A stretch of 64,000 nt of DNA from Amycolatopsis oliviviridis (GTDB lineage Bacteria > Actinomycetota > Actinomycetes > Mycobacteriales > Pseudonocardiaceae): the NCBI RefSeq assembly GCF_014654365.1, contig NZ_BNAY01000012.1, positions 113,406-177,405 on the forward strand. The letters are read 5' to 3'. The notes under the pieces are model-generated. The model was not told where the DNA came from, did not search any database, and worked only from the letters and a program-made list of their open reading frames with translations. Shown here piece after piece: positions 8,770-21,357 of this stretch. The position numbers and the translations under genes were made by a program. Each line of letters begins with the position of its first letter. Positions within the stretch are counted from its first letter, which is position 1.

Positions 8770-8793
8770 AGATTGTCCTCTAATTAGAAATCT
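8770..8793. promoter_or_regulatory. Candidate ArsR operator between arsI and arsR
   Basis: An AT-rich inverted repeat AGATT (8770-8774) and AATCT (8789-8793) encloses the palindrome CTAATTAG (8780-8787). It lies between the putative -35 and -10 boxes of arsR and upstream of arsI, which suits a repressor that controls both directions. Found by eye only; the two dyad centres are two bases apart. Confidence 0.4.
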
Positions 8794-8802
8794 GTCAAGA
8801 TA
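8773..8802 (+). promoter_or_regulatory. Candidate arsR promoter giving a leaderless transcript
   Basis: TTGTCC (8773-8778) and AAGATA (8797-8802) are separated by 18 bases. The expected start of transcription falls at or next to the arsR ATG (8808). No Shine-Dalgarno sequence precedes that ATG, so a leaderless mRNA is likely. Confidence 0.4.
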
Positions 8803-8807
8803 GATGC

Positions 8808-9170
8808 ATGCCGAAACAGCTGCCGATCGCCGCGATGGACGCCTGTTGCTCGCCGCTGGCCCGCGAACCGCTGACCGAGGACCAGGCCGTCGAGCTGTCG
8901 AAGCTGTTCAAGGCGATGGCCGACCCGGTGCGGTTGCGGCTGCTGTCACTGATCGCCTCCCACGCGGGCGGCGAGGCGTGCGTATGCGACCTGACCGACG
9001 CGTTCGACCTGACCGGCCCGACCATCTCCCATCACCTCAAGGTCCTGCGGGAGTCCGGGCTGATCACCGGTCAGCGGCGCGGGACCTGGGTGTACTACCG
9101 CGTCCACCCCGAGGTGCTGGCCCGCCTGTCGGCCGTCCTGGTCCCTGGCGACACCCCGGTCCCGGCATGA
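8808..9170 (+). CDS. arsR: ArsR-family metalloregulator
   Basis: This 120-residue repressor has the ArsR/SmtB winged helix: a conserved KAMADPVRLRLLSLI helix, the ACVCDLT metal-site helix with two cysteines, and the recognition helix LTGPTISHHLKVLRESGLI. A further pair of cysteines lies near the N-terminus (DACCSP), as in actinobacterial arsenite sensors. It should leave DNA when As(III) binds, releasing both its own operon and arsI. It overlaps acr3 by four bases (ATGA). Confidence 0.93.
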   Translation: MPKQLPIAAMDACCSPLAREPLTEDQAVELSKLFKAMADPVRLRLLSLIASHAGGEACVCDLTDAFDLTGPTISHHLKVLRESGLITGQRRGTWVYYRVHPEVLARLSAVLVPGDTPVPA

Positions 9171-10240
9171 CCGGCCCGGACACGGGGGTGGTCGGCAAGC
9201 TGTCCACTCTGGACCGGTTCCTGCCCGTGTGGATCGCGGCCGCGATGGTCGCCGGGCTGCTCGCCGGACGCTGGATTCCCGGGCTGAACGGCGTGTTGTC
9301 CGCGGTACAGGTGGACGGGATCTCGCTGCCGATCGCGCTCGGGCTGCTGGTGATGATGTACCCGGTGCTGGCGAAGGTCCGCTACGACCGCCTCGGCACC
9401 GTCACCGGCGATCGGCGGCTGCTGTGGCCGTCGCTGGTGCTGAACTGGCTGATCGGCCCGGCGCTGATGTTCGGCCTGGCGTGGCTGCTGCTGCCCGACC
9501 TGCCGGAGTACCGGACCGGGCTGATCATCGTCGGCCTGGCGCGCTGCATCGCCATGGTCATCATCTGGAACGACCTCGCCTGCGGCGATCGCGAGGCCGC
9601 CGCCGTGCTGGTCGCGCTGAACTCGGTGTTCCAGGTGATCGCGTTCGGGTTCCTCGGCTGGTTCTACCTCGCGGTCCTGCCCGGCTGGCTCGGCCTCCCA
9701 CAAGCCGACCTGGCGGTGTCCGGCTGGCAGATCGCGAAAAGCGTGCTGATCTTCCTCGGCATCCCGCTCCTGGCGGGCTACCTGACCCGTCGTCTCGGCG
9801 AACGGGCCAAGGGTCGCGCCTGGTACGAGACCCGGTTCCTGCCGATGATCGGACCGGCCGCGCTCTACGGGCTGCTGTTCACGATCGTGATTCTCTTCGC
9901 CCTGCAAGGAGAACAGATCAGCGCGCGGCCGCTGGACGTCGTCCGGATCGCGGTGCCGCTGCTGGTCTACTTCGGACTGATGTGGGCCGGGTCCTACGCT
10001 TTCGGCCGCGCGGCCGGCTTGTCCTACGAGCGCACCACGACGCTGGCGTTCACCGCCGCGGGCAACAACTTCGAGCTCGCCATCGCCGTGGCCATCGCGA
10101 CCTTCGGCGCGACCAGCGGCCAAGCGCTCGCCGGGGTCGTCGGTCCGCTGATCGAAGTCCCCGTCCTTGTCGCGCTCGTCTACGTGTCCCTTGCACTGCG
10201 CCGCCGCTTCACCCCAGCCCGCGTGGAGGTCACCCCGTGA
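9167..10240 (+). CDS. acr3: Acr3-type arsenite efflux permease
   Basis: This 357-residue membrane protein has about ten transmembrane segments. It contains the Acr3 landmark ARCIAMVIIWNDLACGD, in which the first cysteine is the one essential for As(III) transport, and the late AAGNNFELAIAVAIA motif. It belongs to the bile acid/arsenite (BART) superfamily, not the ArsB type. It exports arsenite using the proton gradient. Both ends overlap neighbouring genes by four bases (ATGA with arsR, GTGA with arsC). Confidence 0.94.
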   Translation: MTGPDTGVVGKLSTLDRFLPVWIAAAMVAGLLAGRWIPGLNGVLSAVQVDGISLPIALGLLVMMYPVLAKVRYDRLGTVTGDRRLLWPSLVLNWLIGPALMFGLAWLLLPDLPEYRTGLIIVGLARCIAMVIIWNDLACGDREAAAVLVALNSVFQVIAFGFLGWFYLAVLPGWLGLPQADLAVSGWQIAKSVLIFLGIPLLAGYLTRRLGERAKGRAWYETRFLPMIGPAALYGLLFTIVILFALQGEQISARPLDVVRIAVPLLVYFGLMWAGSYAFGRAAGLSYERTTTLAFTAAGNNFELAIAVAIATFGATSGQALAGVVGPLIEVPVLVALVYVSLALRRRFTPARVEVTP

Positions 10241-10638
10241 ACACCCCCGAAGTCCTGTTCGTCTGCGTGCACAACGCCGGGCGCTCCCAAATGGCCGCCG
10301 CGCTGCTGCACCACCACGCCGCTGGACGCGTCGCCGTCTCCTCCGCCGGATCCGCCCCCGCCGGCGAGATCAACCCCGCCGTGGTCGCGGTCATGGCCGA
10401 ACTCGGCATCGACGTCTCCCGCGAATTCCCCAAGCGGCTGACCACCGACGCGGTCGAAGCCGCCGACGTCGTCATCACCATGGGCTGCGGCGACGCCTGC
10501 CCGGTCTTCCCCGGCAAGCGCTACCTCGACTGGCAGCTCGACGACCCCGCCGGCCGAGCCGTCGACCAGATCCGCCCGATCCGCGACGAGATCGACCGCC
10601 GGGTCCGCGAACTGCTCACCGAACTGGTCGCCCGATGA
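10237..10638 (+). CDS. arsC: Arsenate reductase, low-molecular-weight phosphatase type
   Basis: This 133-residue enzyme has the phosphatase-type loop CVHNAGRS with nucleophile C10 and R16, plus C84 and C88 in MGCGDACP, and D106-P107 as the probable general acid region (LDDP). It reduces As(V) to As(III) for export by Acr3. The partner reductant (thioredoxin, or mycothiol with mycoredoxin) cannot be decided from sequence alone. It starts at GTG overlapping the acr3 stop and overlaps arsN1 by four bases. Confidence 0.93.
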   Translation: MNTPEVLFVCVHNAGRSQMAAALLHHHAAGRVAVSSAGSAPAGEINPAVVAVMAELGIDVSREFPKRLTTDAVEAADVVITMGCGDACPVFPGKRYLDWQLDDPAGRAVDQIRPIRDEIDRRVRELLTELVAR

Positions 10639-11162
10639 ACCCAGCCCCGGCCCCGGTGCGGATTGCGCCTATGGAGGCAGGTCACGCCGAACAGGTGCTG
10701 GCGATCTACCAAGCCGGACTCGACAGCGGCGACGCTGCCTTCGAGACCACCGCACCCGACTGGACGACCTGGGACGCCACTCACCTCCAGGCGCACCGCC
10801 TGGTAGCGCTCGACGCGGCCGGGGACGTACTCGGCTGGGTCGGCGTCAGTGCCGTATCCGACCGGTGCGTCGACGCTGGAGTGGTCGAGCACGGCGTCTA
10901 CGTCCACCCCGACGCCCAAGGCCGAGGTGTCGGCCGGGCCTTGCTGACCGCGCTCATCACCTCGACGGAGAACGCCGGGATCTGGACCCTCCAAAGCGGG
11001 CTCTTCCCTGAGAACACCGCGAGCCGGGCACTGCACCGCACCGCCGGCTTCCGGGAGATCGGAATCCGCGAACGCGTCGGCCGACACCACGACCGCTGGC
11101 GTGACGTCGTAATGATCGAACGCCGCAGCACGATCGCCGGCACCGACAAGACGACCACCTAG
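10635..11162 (+). CDS. arsN1: ArsN1-like GNAT acetyltransferase (phosphinothricin/arsinothricin acetyltransferase family)
   Basis: This 175-residue protein matches the phosphinothricin N-acetyltransferase family: IAPMEAGHAEQVLAIYQAGL at the start, ETTAPDW, the acetyl-CoA motif HPDAQGRGVGRALL and a late GFREIGIRERVGRHHDRWRD. In arsenic operons this family (ArsN1) acetylates the amino group of arsinothricin, an organoarsenic glutamate mimic, and so confers resistance; phosphinothricin is the phosphorus analogue. Its overlap with arsC places it inside the arsenic operon. Actual substrate is inference from family and context. Confidence 0.8.
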   Translation: MNPAPAPVRIAPMEAGHAEQVLAIYQAGLDSGDAAFETTAPDWTTWDATHLQAHRLVALDAAGDVLGWVGVSAVSDRCVDAGVVEHGVYVHPDAQGRGVGRALLTALITSTENAGIWTLQSGLFPENTASRALHRTAGFREIGIRERVGRHHDRWRDVVMIERRSTIAGTDKTTT

Positions 11163-11230
11163 CCCGGACCCCAGCGGTCCTGGCTCATTCGAGCTGGTCC
11201 CGCCGTTGTCGCCGGTGCGTGTGCCGACCG

Positions 11231-11307
<77 letters not shown>

Positions 11308-11391
11308 TGACTCCCCGATCTTGCCGGGGGGTGTGCGCACAGCCTAGCGGGTCACGCTAAGCTGTTTTCGCACCCGGTACTTCGGGGGCAC

Positions 11392-11465
11392 GCGGGTGTA
11401 GCTCAATGGTAGAGCCCTAGTCTTCCAAACTAGCTACGCGGGTTCGATTCCCGTCACCCGCTCCA
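11392..11465 (+). tRNA. tRNA-Gly (anticodon TCC)
   Basis: The acceptor stem GCGGGTG pairs with CACCCGC. The anticodon loop CTTCCAA contains TCC and the T-loop is GGTTCGATTCC. The body is 71 nt (11392-11462) and CCA is encoded at 11463-11465. Confidence 0.95.
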
Positions 11466-11479
11466 CTGTTTCGAATGAG

Positions 11480-11510
11480 ACCCGCAGGCCTTCTGGCCTG
11501 CGGGTTCTTT
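11480..11510 (+). terminator. Intrinsic terminator after tRNA-Gly
   Basis: Arms at 11480-11490 and 11495-11505 form an 11-bp GC-rich stem with a TTCT loop and are followed by a T-rich run. The hairpin starts 15 bases after the tRNA. Confidence 0.85.
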
Positions 11511-11523
11511 CGTTTCGGCCCGA

Positions 11524-12033
11524 TCAGGCGGCGGCCGGGGACTTGTTCTGCAGGCGGGTCCAGAGGTCGTTGATCGGCTTGGTCCCGGCGCCCACGACCA
11601 GTCCGGTCACCAAGAGATCGAGCCAGAACGCGATCTGTGGTCCTTGGCGGTCGGTGATGGCCTGTAGCAGGGTGATGTTCGTGCCGGCGGCCAGCAGGCA
11701 GGCGAGACCGGTCGCGAGGCCCCAGGTCACGATGGCGGTCCTGTTCCGCGCATCGTTCAGTGTGACCAGCGCGGTGCGCACCCCTTCCCGACCCTGTGCC
11801 GTCTGGAGATCGGCCGCTGGGCCGGCGGAGTCCGGTCCGAGGCGAGGGGCGAAGGGCTGGACGAGCCGCTCGATGGCGAGCGCCATGACGAAGAGCAAGG
11901 CGAAAGCGTTGAAGCTGGTCGTGATCTGCGGCTGGGTGGCGTCACCCCAGGCCTCATGGACCACGAGTAGGGCGAGCAGATAGCCACCGAGCAGCAAAGC
12001 GAACCCGGTGGCGATGGTCGAGAAGTCCGGCAT
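11524..12033 (-). CDS. Small membrane protein of unknown function
   Basis: This 169-residue protein has about four hydrophobic segments (near 5-25, 40-60, 95-115 and 130-150), with a polar loop PFAPRLGPDSAGPAADLQT between the second and third. No family was recognised. ATG 12033 is preceded by AAAGGAGT at ideal distance. That site lies inside a strong hairpin (12035-12067), so translation may be controlled. An in-frame TTG upstream would instead read through the hairpin. Confidence 0.65.
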   Translation of the reverse strand: MPDFSTIATGFALLLGGYLLALLVVHEAWGDATQPQITTSFNAFALLFVMALAIERLVQPFAPRLGPDSAGPAADLQTAQGREGVRTALVTLNDARNRTAIVTWGLATGLACLLAAGTNITLLQAITDRQGPQIAFWLDLLVTGLVVGAGTKPINDLWTRLQNKSPAAA

Positions 12034-12034
12034 G

Positions 12035-12067
12035 GCGACTCCTTTCACGCAGGTGAAAAGGAGTCGC
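12035..12067 (-). promoter_or_regulatory. Hairpin that sequesters the ribosome binding site
   Basis: In the minus-strand transcript, a 14-base arm (12053-12067, one bulged base) pairs with 12035-12048, with only four bases between the arms. The 12035-12048 arm contains the AAAGGAGT ribosome site and ends one base before the AUG. Such a fold would block initiation unless melted or bound by something. Confidence 0.6.
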
Positions 12068-12132
12068 GACAAAAAGCCGGATGTTACGGAGCGTGTAACG
12101 GATAGGGATGGTTCGTTACTCGGCGTCGGCCT

Positions 12133-12649
12133 CGTGAGTGGTTAGGACGGTTATTGAGGGGTAAGGCAAACGTGTCGTGCTGGTCGGGGTGGACGGCATT
12201 CCCGGCGTCGGGTCGGTGTGCGTGTCCCGAGCGCCACGCTGGGGACACGCACCGTCTCGAGCGTGGCGCTCGGGACGTCCTGCCCTGATGTTCGGTACGG
12301 CACGTCCAGGCATGCGTCGCCGGAGCGCACTGGGGCGGGGTGGTCGTGAGTGGTTAGGACGGTTATTGAGGGGTAAGGCGGAGGTGGCGTGTTCGTGGGC
12401 GGGTCAGTGGCGCTGCGCGATGCCGGACCTGGGGCACCCACTGTGTGGATTTTGGTGCGTTGGATGCACCAAAATCCACACAGTCCCGCGTGACCGGACC
12501 AGTCGCGAAGGGATGTGTGGAAATAGGGACGTTCAACGTCCCCATTTCCACACACCCCTCACCCTGAGCAACACTCCGCGCCCTCATCGGCCACGTCGAC
12601 CGGACACCTTTGCCTTACCCCTCAAATCGAACCGTCCTAACCACTCACG
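12133..12649. repeat. Structured non-coding region with three copies of a 35-bp repeat and several hairpins
   Basis: The gap 12034-12659 has no credible gene. A 35-bp word starting CGTGAGTGGTTAGGACGG is present at 12133-12167 and 12345-12379, and inverted with three extra bases at 12612-12649. The outer copies therefore form terminal inverted repeats of a 517-bp unit. Inside are overlapping, mutually exclusive hairpins (12218-12228 with 12242-12252; 12224-12240 with 12260-12276), a perfect 19-bp stem (12440-12458 with 12466-12484) and a 20-bp stem with one mismatch (12514-12533 with 12535-12554). No transposase is present. Confidence 0.7.
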
Positions 12650-12659
12650 AACCCCACGC

Positions 12660-17354
<4,695 letters not shown>

Positions 17355-17484
17355 CTGTGTCGACCCTCTCCACCACGCATGCCGAGCCATGGTCGTCGCA
17401 TCAGCGTGCCATGATTCGACCTACACTTCGAGCCAGTCCGCCCGCTCACGCTGCGCTACCCGCCAGGCAGGAGGAGGTCCGGGA

Positions 17485-19062
17485 ATGGTGTCACGGCCGG
17501 CCCCGGCCTCGACGTCGCTCCCCTCGGAGCCGTCGCCCACGACGAGTGAGAGCGCGCTGCCCGAATCCGGGAGGTTCTGGCGCGAACTGCTCGAAGACGT
17601 CCGCGACGCCGTGCTCGTCCAGGACGTCGGCGGCGCGTTGCGCTGGTCGAATCCCGCCGCCCGCGAGCTGTTCGGCGGCGGCCGCCCGGTCCTGACCGCC
17701 GAAGGTCCCGACGTCGGCTACGTCGAGCACACCGGCCGCCGGTTCCCCGCGCGGATCCGGACGCTGCCCGGCGGCTGGCACGCGTGGACGGTGACCTCCG
17801 CGGTCGCGGCCGACGGCCCGCGCGTGGACGGCTTCCTCGCCGCCGCGGGGCCCCGGCTGGCCGCCGCGCGGGGACGGCACGGGACGGCGAAGCTGATCGC
17901 CGAGCTCGCCGCCGCCGAACTCGCCGACTGCGTCTTCGTCCTCCTGCCGACCACCCGCGGCCGGTGGGAGTGGTGGAGCTGCGACCACCGCACCCAGCAC
18001 GGGCACGGCCGGATCCGCCGCGTCCCGGCGCAGCTGGCGCCGGTGCTCGCCGGCACCTTCGCCTCCGCCGAGGAACCCGAGGCCAAGGCGGTGCCCGAGG
18101 AAGAGGTCGCGACGCTGCCCGCCGTCGTCGCGGAACGGCTCGCCGTCCATGCGTCGGTCACCGTGGTCTCGCTGGGCGCCGACGGCGGTACCGGCGTCAC
18201 CGGCGCGGTCGTGCTCGGCAGACGCGGCGCGCCCGCGTTCGGCGAAGACCACCCGCGCGCGGTGACCGAGTTCGCCCGCGCGGCGGGCACGGCTTTGGCG
18301 AACGCGCACCGGTACGCCCGCCAGGAGGAGGCCACGCGCGGTCTGGAGACCACGCTGCGCCCGACGCCGCCGCCGGAGGTCCCCGGCGTCAAATTCGACG
18401 TCTGGTACGAGCCGTCGAGCGGGCTGCTCGACGTCGGCGGCGACTTCTACGACGTCCTGCCGCGGGACGAGGGCGGCGCGATGTTCGTCCTCGGCGACGT
18501 CTGCGGGAAGGGCGCCGAGGCGGCCGCGCTCACCGGCCGGGTCCGGCAGACCCTCGCCGCGCTCGATCTCGTCGAGCACGACAACACGACCTTGCTGAGC
18601 CTGCTCAACTCCCTGCTGATCACCGGCGGCAGCGGCCGGTTCGCCACGCTGGTGCTCGGTTCGGTGCTGGCGGGCGAAGACGGCCTCGGCGTCACCTTGG
18701 CCTCCGGCGGGCATCCCGCGCCGCTGGTGGTGCGCCGCCGCGGCGGGGTCGACGAGATCACGCTGCCCGGCACCCTGGTCGGGATCTCGCCGCAGGCCCG
18801 GTTCGCCGAGACCACCGTCCGGCTGGCCGAGGGCGACGTCTGCCTGCTCTACACCGACGGGATCACCGAAGCGCGCCACCACGAGCGCTCGTCGGACTTG
18901 TTCGGCGACGAGCGGCTGCGCGAACTGCTGGCCGGCTGCCGAGGGCTGTCCGGCCGCGACGTGGTCGCCCGGGTCCGCTCCGCGGTGCGGGAGTGGCTCG
19001 GCAGCGGGACGCACGACGACATCGCCGTCCTCGCCATCGAGGCCTCACGACCCGCCCAGTAG
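17485..19062 (+). CDS. PP2C-type SpoIIE-domain phosphatase with PAS-like and GAF-like sensors
   Basis: This 525-residue protein has an N-terminal PAS-like segment (about 28-90, with LLEDVRDAVLVQDVGG), a GAF-like segment (about 125-285) and a C-terminal SpoIIE/RsbU phosphatase. The catalytic metal-binding motifs are DVGGDFYDV, LGDVCGKG, ASGGHP, LYTDGITEA and HDDIAVLAI. Such enzymes dephosphorylate anti-anti-sigma (STAS) proteins, freeing stress sigma factors. ATG 17485 follows GAGGAGG closely, although the frame stays open far upstream. The gene is divergent from the HAMP-repeat kinase, and its last 18 bases overlap the convergent topoisomerase gene. Confidence 0.9.
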   Translation: MVSRPAPASTSLPSEPSPTTSESALPESGRFWRELLEDVRDAVLVQDVGGALRWSNPAARELFGGGRPVLTAEGPDVGYVEHTGRRFPARIRTLPGGWHAWTVTSAVAADGPRVDGFLAAAGPRLAAARGRHGTAKLIAELAAAELADCVFVLLPTTRGRWEWWSCDHRTQHGHGRIRRVPAQLAPVLAGTFASAEEPEAKAVPEEEVATLPAVVAERLAVHASVTVVSLGADGGTGVTGAVVLGRRGAPAFGEDHPRAVTEFARAAGTALANAHRYARQEEATRGLETTLRPTPPPEVPGVKFDVWYEPSSGLLDVGGDFYDVLPRDEGGAMFVLGDVCGKGAEAAALTGRVRQTLAALDLVEHDNTTLLSLLNSLLITGGSGRFATLVLGSVLAGEDGLGVTLASGGHPAPLVVRRRGGVDEITLPGTLVGISPQARFAETTVRLAEGDVCLLYTDGITEARHHERSSDLFGDERLRELLAGCRGLSGRDVVARVRSAVREWLGSGTHDDIAVLAIEASRPAQ

Positions 19063-20052
19063 CCGCACCACGGCCCGTTCCACGATATCGCGGGCCTCGT
19101 TCGGATCTGCCGCCTTCCCAGCTCTCCTCGTCGCCCGGGCGATGGTCCGGTCTTCGTGGTACGCCGTGATCACGCGAGGGTCCACATAGGACCGGCGAGC
19201 GACGGCGGGAGTGTTGCCCAGGCCTTCGGCGACCTCTGTCATCACGGCCTTCTCGGTCCGTTTCATGCCTCGTTCGCTGGACGGTTTCTCCAGCCCCGCG
19301 AACGCGGAAGCGGCGAGCACCGTGGCGTTCCAGGTGCGGAGATCCTTCGCGGTGAAGCCCTCGCCCACGAGTTCCCGGAGCCGTTCGTTGATGTCGTCGG
19401 CCTTGACCTCGCGCCAGCCGTCACCGTCGCGGTACGCGAGCAGGCGGGCGCTGCCGCCACGCGCCCGACGCAGGGACCGGACCAGCCGCACCAGTGCCTC
19501 GTCCGGCAGCCGGACCTTGCGCTGGATCCCGTGTTTCGCGGGGTAGTCGCACACCAGGCATTCGTCACGGAGCTCGACGTGCTCGCACAGCAAAGTCGCG
19601 ACGCCGTGGGTCCCGTGCTCGTCGGCGTAACTCTCTCCGCCGGTGCGAAAGACACCCAGGTCGATCATGCGCAAAGCGCCGGCGAGTACCCGCTCCCGCT
19701 TCAGGCCGCGCGCGGAGAGATCCTCCTGGACCGCTTCGCGCAGTTTAGGCAGCTTCCGCGCGAGCGCGAGGACGCGTTCGTGTTTCTCCTCGTCGCGGGC
19801 CCGCCGCCATTCCCCGTGGTAGAGGTACTGTTTCCGCCCGGCGTCGTCCACGCCGACGGCCAGGATGTGGGCGTTCTCGTGCGGGGAGATCCACACGCGC
19901 CGCCAGGCGGGCGGGATCGCCAGCGCGTTGATTCGCTCGATCGTCTCCCGGTCCTTCAGCGGCTCGCCGTCCGGGGTCAGATAGCCGAAGCCACGACCTC
20001 TGCGCCGCCTCCGGATGCCGGGGGACCCGAGGTCCGCTCGCCGAAGTCGCAT
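19045..20052 (-). CDS. DNA topoisomerase IB (poxvirus/bacterial type)
   Basis: This 335-residue enzyme has the short bacterial TopIB layout: an N-terminal DNA-binding part (RRRRGRGFGYLTPDGEPL, IPPAWRRVWISP) and a catalytic domain with FRTGGESYADEHGTHGV and DLRTWNATVLAA. The likely nucleophile is Y289 in RRSYVDP. It relaxes supercoils by transient 3'-phosphotyrosine nicking and is an accessory enzyme in bacteria. ATG 20052 is selected from homology of the start; it has only a weak ribosome site, and GGGTAT ends about 8 bases before it, so a near-leaderless mRNA is possible. It is divergent from the DJ-1 gene. Confidence 0.92.
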   Translation of the reverse strand: MRLRRADLGSPGIRRRRRGRGFGYLTPDGEPLKDRETIERINALAIPPAWRRVWISPHENAHILAVGVDDAGRKQYLYHGEWRRARDEEKHERVLALARKLPKLREAVQEDLSARGLKRERVLAGALRMIDLGVFRTGGESYADEHGTHGVATLLCEHVELRDECLVCDYPAKHGIQRKVRLPDEALVRLVRSLRRARGGSARLLAYRDGDGWREVKADDINERLRELVGEGFTAKDLRTWNATVLAASAFAGLEKPSSERGMKRTEKAVMTEVAEGLGNTPAVARRSYVDPRVITAYHEDRTIARATRRAGKAADPNEARDIVERAVVRLLGGS

Positions 20053-20091
20053 GGCCGCGAATACCCCGGGTGATCGCGCTTCATGCCCATG

Positions 20092-20116
20092 GTTCGGCGG
20101 AGCCGGGGCGGGGTAG
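20092..20116 (+). promoter_or_regulatory. Candidate SigB-like stress promoter of the DJ-1/PfpI gene
   Basis: GTTC (20092-20095) and GGGTAG (20111-20116) are 15 bases apart, close to the GTTT-N14-16-GGGTA consensus of actinomycete SigB/SigF-type promoters. It ends 34 bases before the start codon, with a ribosome site in between. Confidence 0.4.
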
Positions 20117-20150
20117 TCCGGGAACGAGGAAGACTCCAGGAAGGAACCCC

Positions 20151-20693
20151 ATGACGACATCGCTGAACGGACGCCGCGTGGCCATCCTCGCCGCGGACGG
20201 CGTGGAGCAGGTCGAGCTGGTCGAACCGCGCAAGGCGGTCACCGACGCCGGGGCGACGGCCGAGGTCGTCTCGCTGGAACCCGGCGAGATCCAGGCCATG
20301 AACGGCGACATCGACAAGGCGGACAAGTTCACCGTGGACCGCGTCGTCAAGGATGTCACGCCCGACGACTTCGACGCGCTCGTGCTCCCCGGCGGGACGA
20401 TGAATCCGGACAATCTGCGCGCGGACGGGAACGCGGTCCGCTTCGTCCGGGATTTCGTGAACAGCGGCAAACCGGTCGGGGTCATCTGTCACGGGCCGTG
20501 GACGCTGGTCGAGGCCGACGTCGTCCGCGGCCGCACGCTCACGTCGTATCCCAGTGTGCGCACCGACATCCGCAACGCCGGAGGCACCGTCGTCGACCAG
20601 GAGGTCGTCAACGACAACGGGCTGATCTCCAGCCGGAATCCCGATGACCTGCCCGCGTTTTGCGCCGCGATCGTGGCCGCGTTCGCCGGATAA
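20151..20693 (+). CDS. DJ-1/PfpI family protein (YhbO/YraA-like)
   Basis: This 180-residue protein is a single DJ-1/PfpI domain. The nucleophile elbow is VICHGPW with C113 and H114, and an acidic partner is expected near E20 (DGVEQVEL). Related enzymes are stress-induced glyoxalases or deglycases that repair glycated proteins and nucleotides; protease activity is less likely. The ATG follows AGGAAGGAA. A SigB-like promoter upstream would fit a general stress role. Confidence 0.9.
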   Translation: MTTSLNGRRVAILAADGVEQVELVEPRKAVTDAGATAEVVSLEPGEIQAMNGDIDKADKFTVDRVVKDVTPDDFDALVLPGGTMNPDNLRADGNAVRFVRDFVNSGKPVGVICHGPWTLVEADVVRGRTLTSYPSVRTDIRNAGGTVVDQEVVNDNGLISSRNPDDLPAFCAAIVAAFAG

Positions 20694-20752
20694 ACGAGTG
20701 GCGCGCGTCACAGTGATGGGGGATCGTGGGTGGTGGAGAAGGAGGTACCGCG

Positions 20753-20929
20753 ATGACCGTGCATGCCAGACGCTACGGCCGGTGGTGCCGTGAGCATTTC
20801 GAGACCGAGCAGGAGCCGGACCGGAAACAGCCCGCGGAGGCCACCGACGCTCAGGACGTCACCGACGCCAGGGCCGAACAGGCCCAGGCCGGTGACGTCC
20901 CGGAGGGGAAACCGGGTTCGCTCAGCTGA
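20753..20929 (+). CDS. Small acidic protein of unknown function
   Basis: This 58-residue gene starts at an ATG preceded by AAGGAGG at the right distance. The N-terminus is basic and aromatic (MTVHARRYGRWCREHF) and the rest is acidic and low in complexity. No family was recognised. Its 3' end overlaps the convergent membrane-protein gene by 8 bases. It may follow the DJ-1 gene on the same mRNA. Confidence 0.55.
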   Translation: MTVHARRYGRWCREHFETEQEPDRKQPAEATDAQDVTDARAEQAQAGDVPEGKPGSLS

Positions 20930-21308
20930 TCGTGCGCCGGTACCAGACCCGTTTCGGGCCGGGCAGGCCGATCCGCGAGACCAGATCGGTGACCACGCCG
21001 CCGATGATCAGCCACAGCAGGGCGGCCAGGCCGTCGTTGAACAGGGTGCGCAGTTTCGGGCCGTCCGGGGTGAACAGATTGCGCAGCCCGAGGGAGACCC
21101 CGCGCGACCACTGGTCGATCAGCTGCGCGAATCCGTTGGCGGGATTGGCTTCGCCGAACACGAGCAGGATGTGCGTGATCAGCACCAGCGCGAAGATCCA
21201 GCAGACCGCGTGGACGAGGGCGTTGACGACGCGCACGACGCGGATCCTGGCGGGCGTTCGCTCGACGATCTCTTCCTGCGGTTCACGCGGGTCGTTGAGA
21301 TAGGTCAT
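20922..21308 (-). CDS. Small membrane protein of unknown function
   Basis: This 128-residue protein has two clear transmembrane segments, about residues 27-50 (VVNALVHAVCWIFALVLITHILLV, an aromatic-containing helix) and 92-112 (DGLAALLWLIIGGVVTDLV). The loop between them (ANPANGFAQLIDQWSRG) is probably outside. Conserved-looking helices with few charged residues suggest a YggT-like or structural role, but I cannot assign a family. It lies 49 bases upstream of the Ser/Thr kinase gene on the same strand. Confidence 0.6.
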   Translation of the reverse strand: MTYLNDPREPQEEIVERTPARIRVVRVVNALVHAVCWIFALVLITHILLVFGEANPANGFAQLIDQWSRGVSLGLRNLFTPDGPKLRTLFNDGLAALLWLIIGGVVTDLVSRIGLPGPKRVWYRRTIS

Positions 21309-21357
21309 CGCGGTCTCCCATCATCGTCCACAGTGGACAGCCTGGCGGGGCGGATGC

